Below, one piece after another: positions 61,998 to 64,000 of a stretch of 64,000 nt of DNA; the stretch's first letter is position 1, and the number at the start of each line of letters is the position of its first letter. The DNA comes from Hyphomonas sp. CY54-11-8 (GTDB taxonomy: Bacteria; Pseudomonadota; Alphaproteobacteria; Caulobacterales; Hyphomonadaceae): the NCBI RefSeq assembly GCF_000682735.1, contig NZ_AWFD01000005.1, positions 53,205 through 117,204 of the forward strand. Direction: 5' to 3'. The translations under genes were made by a program, and so were the position numbers. A model generated the notes under the pieces. The model was not told where the DNA came from. It searched no databases and saw nothing but the letters and a program-made list of their open reading frames with translations.

Positions 61998-63281
61998 TCA
62001 TTCCCGAAGCGCCGGTTTTGCTCTTTCAATCAGCTCCTCAGAAAGCGGCTTGAAGAAAATCCCCTGTTTGTCGATCGAGTAGAACAGGTAAGTCTCGTCA
62101 TCATCTATGAACAATTCTGGGTAAGACGCACGCCGTAGCGTCGGAGTGCCCGGCTTTCCGACATGGCTCAACACGATTTCCGGTGTTCCAAAGTAGAGTC
62201 CTGCATTTTCGTCAGTCCCACTCACACGCCCGGCAACGAGGTAGACAGGAAAACGAGGTTCCCATCCTTCGGACCAGACACCATCAAGGTACCACGTGCC
62301 GCCAGGGTTGTTATTGAAGAGGATGCCCACCGTGTCATCTTTGAAACGGCGAATGGTCGTTGGACCATTCGGATGCAGCAGAGGCGGTCCGCCGGCATAA
62401 TACCTAAGAGGCTGCAGGGCTGACCAAGTCACCCCATCATCAAAAGACTCGGAATAATTTATGACACCTGTCCGAGACCGGACAATACAAATCAAACGGC
62501 CATTCCATTCTGCAATAGATGGTTCATTCGCAAAGGGCAGTCCGGAATCCGGATGAGGAACAGACAAGCCCACACCCGTGGTCGGTGTCACCTGGACTAC
62601 AATGGGATCACCTGCGCCTGTGTGAACTGCGTCAGGAAAGCGCAAGAAAAATACTTCTGTGTGCCACCGATCGGGTCCGTCCTTAATGGTAGATGGCTTC
62701 ATAAGCGATACGCCAACGATCAGAGCGCCGTTCGAAGTTACGAATGGTCGGTCCATGAACCAGCCATTGCGGGTATCGGAACCTTCGAAAATGCTGAGAC
62801 CATCCAGCGAAATCTTCTGTCGGTCGCTCCAGGTATCGCCACGGTCATGGCTCACCCGGTAGAAAATATCTGTCCCATCACGCAGCGGGCTCGATGTTTC
62901 GTTCCAAAAGTAAATCGCATAGAGCAGGTCGCTCTTCGGAACGTACGCTATCTCGACCCAGCCAGCAGGATGACGCGAATCCGCATTCTCTTCAAAGGGT
63001 ACTGGTTCGGTCCAGGTTGCACCGCCATCATCAGTACGCGTGAACAGAACATTCTGGTCGCCTGCCGACTCAACAAAGGCTTTCGTGAAACCGACTGCCC
63101 ATACAGAATCATCTATTCGCGCAACAGACTGGCCCTGTGCCAACCCCTCTTCAGGAACCACGATAGGCTGTACGTCATCGAAAGGGTTTGTTGAATACTG
63201 ATCGGCTGCGGATCTCTTTTCACCGCTACCAGCGACACCGCAGCTTGTCAGAAAAAGAGCTAGAAAAATAAATACTCGCAT
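61998..63281 (-). CDS. sialidase-like BNR lipoprotein
   Basis: 427 residues from ATG 63281, opening the lipobox MRVFIFLALFLTSC (C14). Three Asp-box repeats, S/T-x-D-x-G-x-T-W type, are seen: RTDDGGATW, SHDRGDTW and SFDDGVTW. The fold is a six-bladed propeller as in sialidases and related hydrolases; catalytic Arg triad not checked. Likely exported to the outer membrane. It lies downstream of the cytidylyltransferase gene on the same strand. Confidence 0.75.
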   Translation of the reverse strand: MRVFIFLALFLTSCGVAGSGEKRSAADQYSTNPFDDVQPIVVPEEGLAQGQSVARIDDSVWAVGFTKAFVESAGDQNVLFTRTDDGGATWTEPVPFEENADSRHPAGWVEIAYVPKSDLLYAIYFWNETSSPLRDGTDIFYRVSHDRGDTWSDRQKISLDGLSIFEGSDTRNGWFMDRPFVTSNGALIVGVSLMKPSTIKDGPDRWHTEVFFLRFPDAVHTGAGDPIVVQVTPTTGVGLSVPHPDSGLPFANEPSIAEWNGRLICIVRSRTGVINYSESFDDGVTWSALQPLRYYAGGPPLLHPNGPTTIRRFKDDTVGILFNNNPGGTWYLDGVWSEGWEPRFPVYLVAGRVSGTDENAGLYFGTPEIVLSHVGKPGTPTLRRASYPELFIDDDETYLFYSIDKQGIFFKPLSEELIERAKPALRE

Positions 63282-63325
63282 AGGTCCACCCACCTTATTT
63301 GCGTCTCTCAGAATTCGTAACGCGC

Positions 63326-64000
63326 TCAGTCCCAGACCTTCCAGCTGGCCTTGCCGGAGTTCCACATCTCTTCGAGGTGGTTCTTGTCGCGCAGCGTGTC
63401 CATGGGCTGCCAGAACCCGCGATGCTGGAAGGCGACCAGTTCGCGGTCCTGCGCCAGGCGCTCGAGCGGCTCGCGTTCCCAGCTCGTCTTGTCGCTGTCG
63501 ACATAATCGACCACGCCCGGCTCCAGCACGAAGAAGCCGGCATTGATCAGCGAGCCATCGCCGCTGGGTTTCTCAACGAAGGAATTGACGACGCCATCTG
63601 CCGCCATGTCCAGCGCGCCGAACCTTCCGGGTGGGGCCGCAGCGGTGAGGGTCGCCTTGCGGCCATGCGCCTTGTGAAAGGCGAGCAGCTTGGTGATGTT
63701 CACATCGCCGACGCCGTCGCCATAGGTGAAGCAGAACGTCTCATCGCCGAGATAAGGTGCGACTCGCTTCAGGCGCCCGCCGGTCATAGTTTCGGCGCCC
63801 GTATCGATCAGCGAAATCTTCCAGTCTTCGTTCCGCTTGTTGATGTGCGTGGTTTCACCATTGGCGAAATCGAAAACGACGTCACTCGTCTGCAGGAAGT
63901 AGTTCGAAAAATACTCCTTGATGACGTGTCCCTTATAACCAAGGCAGACTGGTCTGCCACATGAAAACTGGTCCGGTAATTGAGTGAGAGTCGGCTTCGA
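63326..64000 (-). CDS. rfbF: glucose-1-phosphate cytidylyltransferase, N-terminus replaced
   Basis: The frame is open from the stop at 63326 to the window edge. From VCLGYKGHVIKEYFSNYFLQTSD (codon at 63949) onward it matches RfbF: DTGAETMTGGRLKRVAPYLGDETFCFTYGDGV, VEKPSGDGSLINAGFFVLEPGVVDYV, FWQPMDTLRDKNHLEEMW. The 17 residues before it, SKPTLTQLPDQFSCGRP, do not match the family, which should read like a helix ending NDFVI. The signature start with the nucleotide-binding GG is missing. The function would be CDP-glucose synthesis for surface sugars. Confidence 0.75.
   Translation of the reverse strand, partial: SKPTLTQLPDQFSCGRPVCLGYKGHVIKEYFSNYFLQTSDVVFDFANGETTHINKRNEDWKISLIDTGAETMTGGRLKRVAPYLGDETFCFTYGDGVGDVNITKLLAFHKAHGRKATLTAAAPPGRFGALDMAADGVVNSFVEKPSGDGSLINAGFFVLEPGVVDYVDSDKTSWEREPLERLAQDRELVAFQHRGFWQPMDTLRDKNHLEEMWNSGKASWKVWD

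Noticed and set aside
1..64000. CRISPR arrays or insertion sequences
   Set aside because: No regularly spaced repeats and no transposase-like product seen anywhere in the window.

Overview
The window looks like a chromosomal segment of a marine-type alphaproteobacterium, most plausibly in or near the Hyphomonadaceae/Caulobacterales. The grounds are high-GC coding, short intergenic gaps with frequent 4-base stop/start overlaps, and the typical complement: long-form Dcd, MetZ, ApaG, phasin, DUF1499 and DUF3297 proteins, NnrU, ClpS-ClpA and BamB-Der. This is inference from gene content; there is no 16S gene here.

Region by region. 1-8000: membrane protein, MFS exporter, alanine racemase, the MlaE/MlaF lipid ABC pair, RadA, CvpA and PurF. 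8000-14900: SDR, GNAT, a WYL regulator divergent from a GST gene with a clear inverted-repeat operator between them, a flavodoxin, Dcd, MetZ, ApaG and a DsbA-like thioredoxin. 15000-20250: an M48 protease and an iron ABC importer (fbpABC type) behind a Fur-like box. 20400-23640: a small hypothetical gene, ThiO, and an ABC-F protein preceded by a short overlapping reading frame.

23600-32200 is an accessory island. It holds, on the minus strand, a quorum-sensing operon (LuxR, LuxI, a phytanoyl-CoA-dioxygenase-like enzyme and a small unknown protein) with a lux-box-like palindrome in front of luxI. Divergent from it are a TPR-LicD-type nucleotidyltransferase fusion, a lasso-peptide precursor (45 codons, leader ending ETR, predicted 18-residue core with Gly1-Glu8 ring) and its B protein (RRE plus cysteine protease). 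The lasso cyclase gene starts directly on the B stop codon but is cut after about 28 codons and joined to a 5'-truncated trbF, followed by intact trbG and trbI of a conjugative type IV secretion system. This broken lasso/conjugation junction, next to quorum-sensing and possible tailoring enzymes, is the most unusual part of the window.

32278-43330: acyl-CoA dehydrogenase, sulfotransferase, SDR, a GGDEF-EAL protein, NnrU, PanB, and the YfgM-like/BamB/Der outer-membrane and ribosome assembly cluster. 43400-47400: ArsM, a Tat-type nitroreductase with its own MarR regulator and an 18-bp palindrome, ArfB and an RcnB-like protein. 47500-51100: a 26-codon leader-like peptide followed by a terminator, then KdsA, RluE and an MscS channel. 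51200-56350: serine hydrolase, ClpS-ClpA (ClpA with a TTG start), DUF1499 and phasin. 56580-64000: DacC-type carboxypeptidase, KdsD, SIMPL protein, GalE, tRNA-Ile(CAU), PhhA, a sialidase-like lipoprotein, and a glucose-1-phosphate cytidylyltransferase whose N-terminal part is replaced by unrelated sequence at the window edge.
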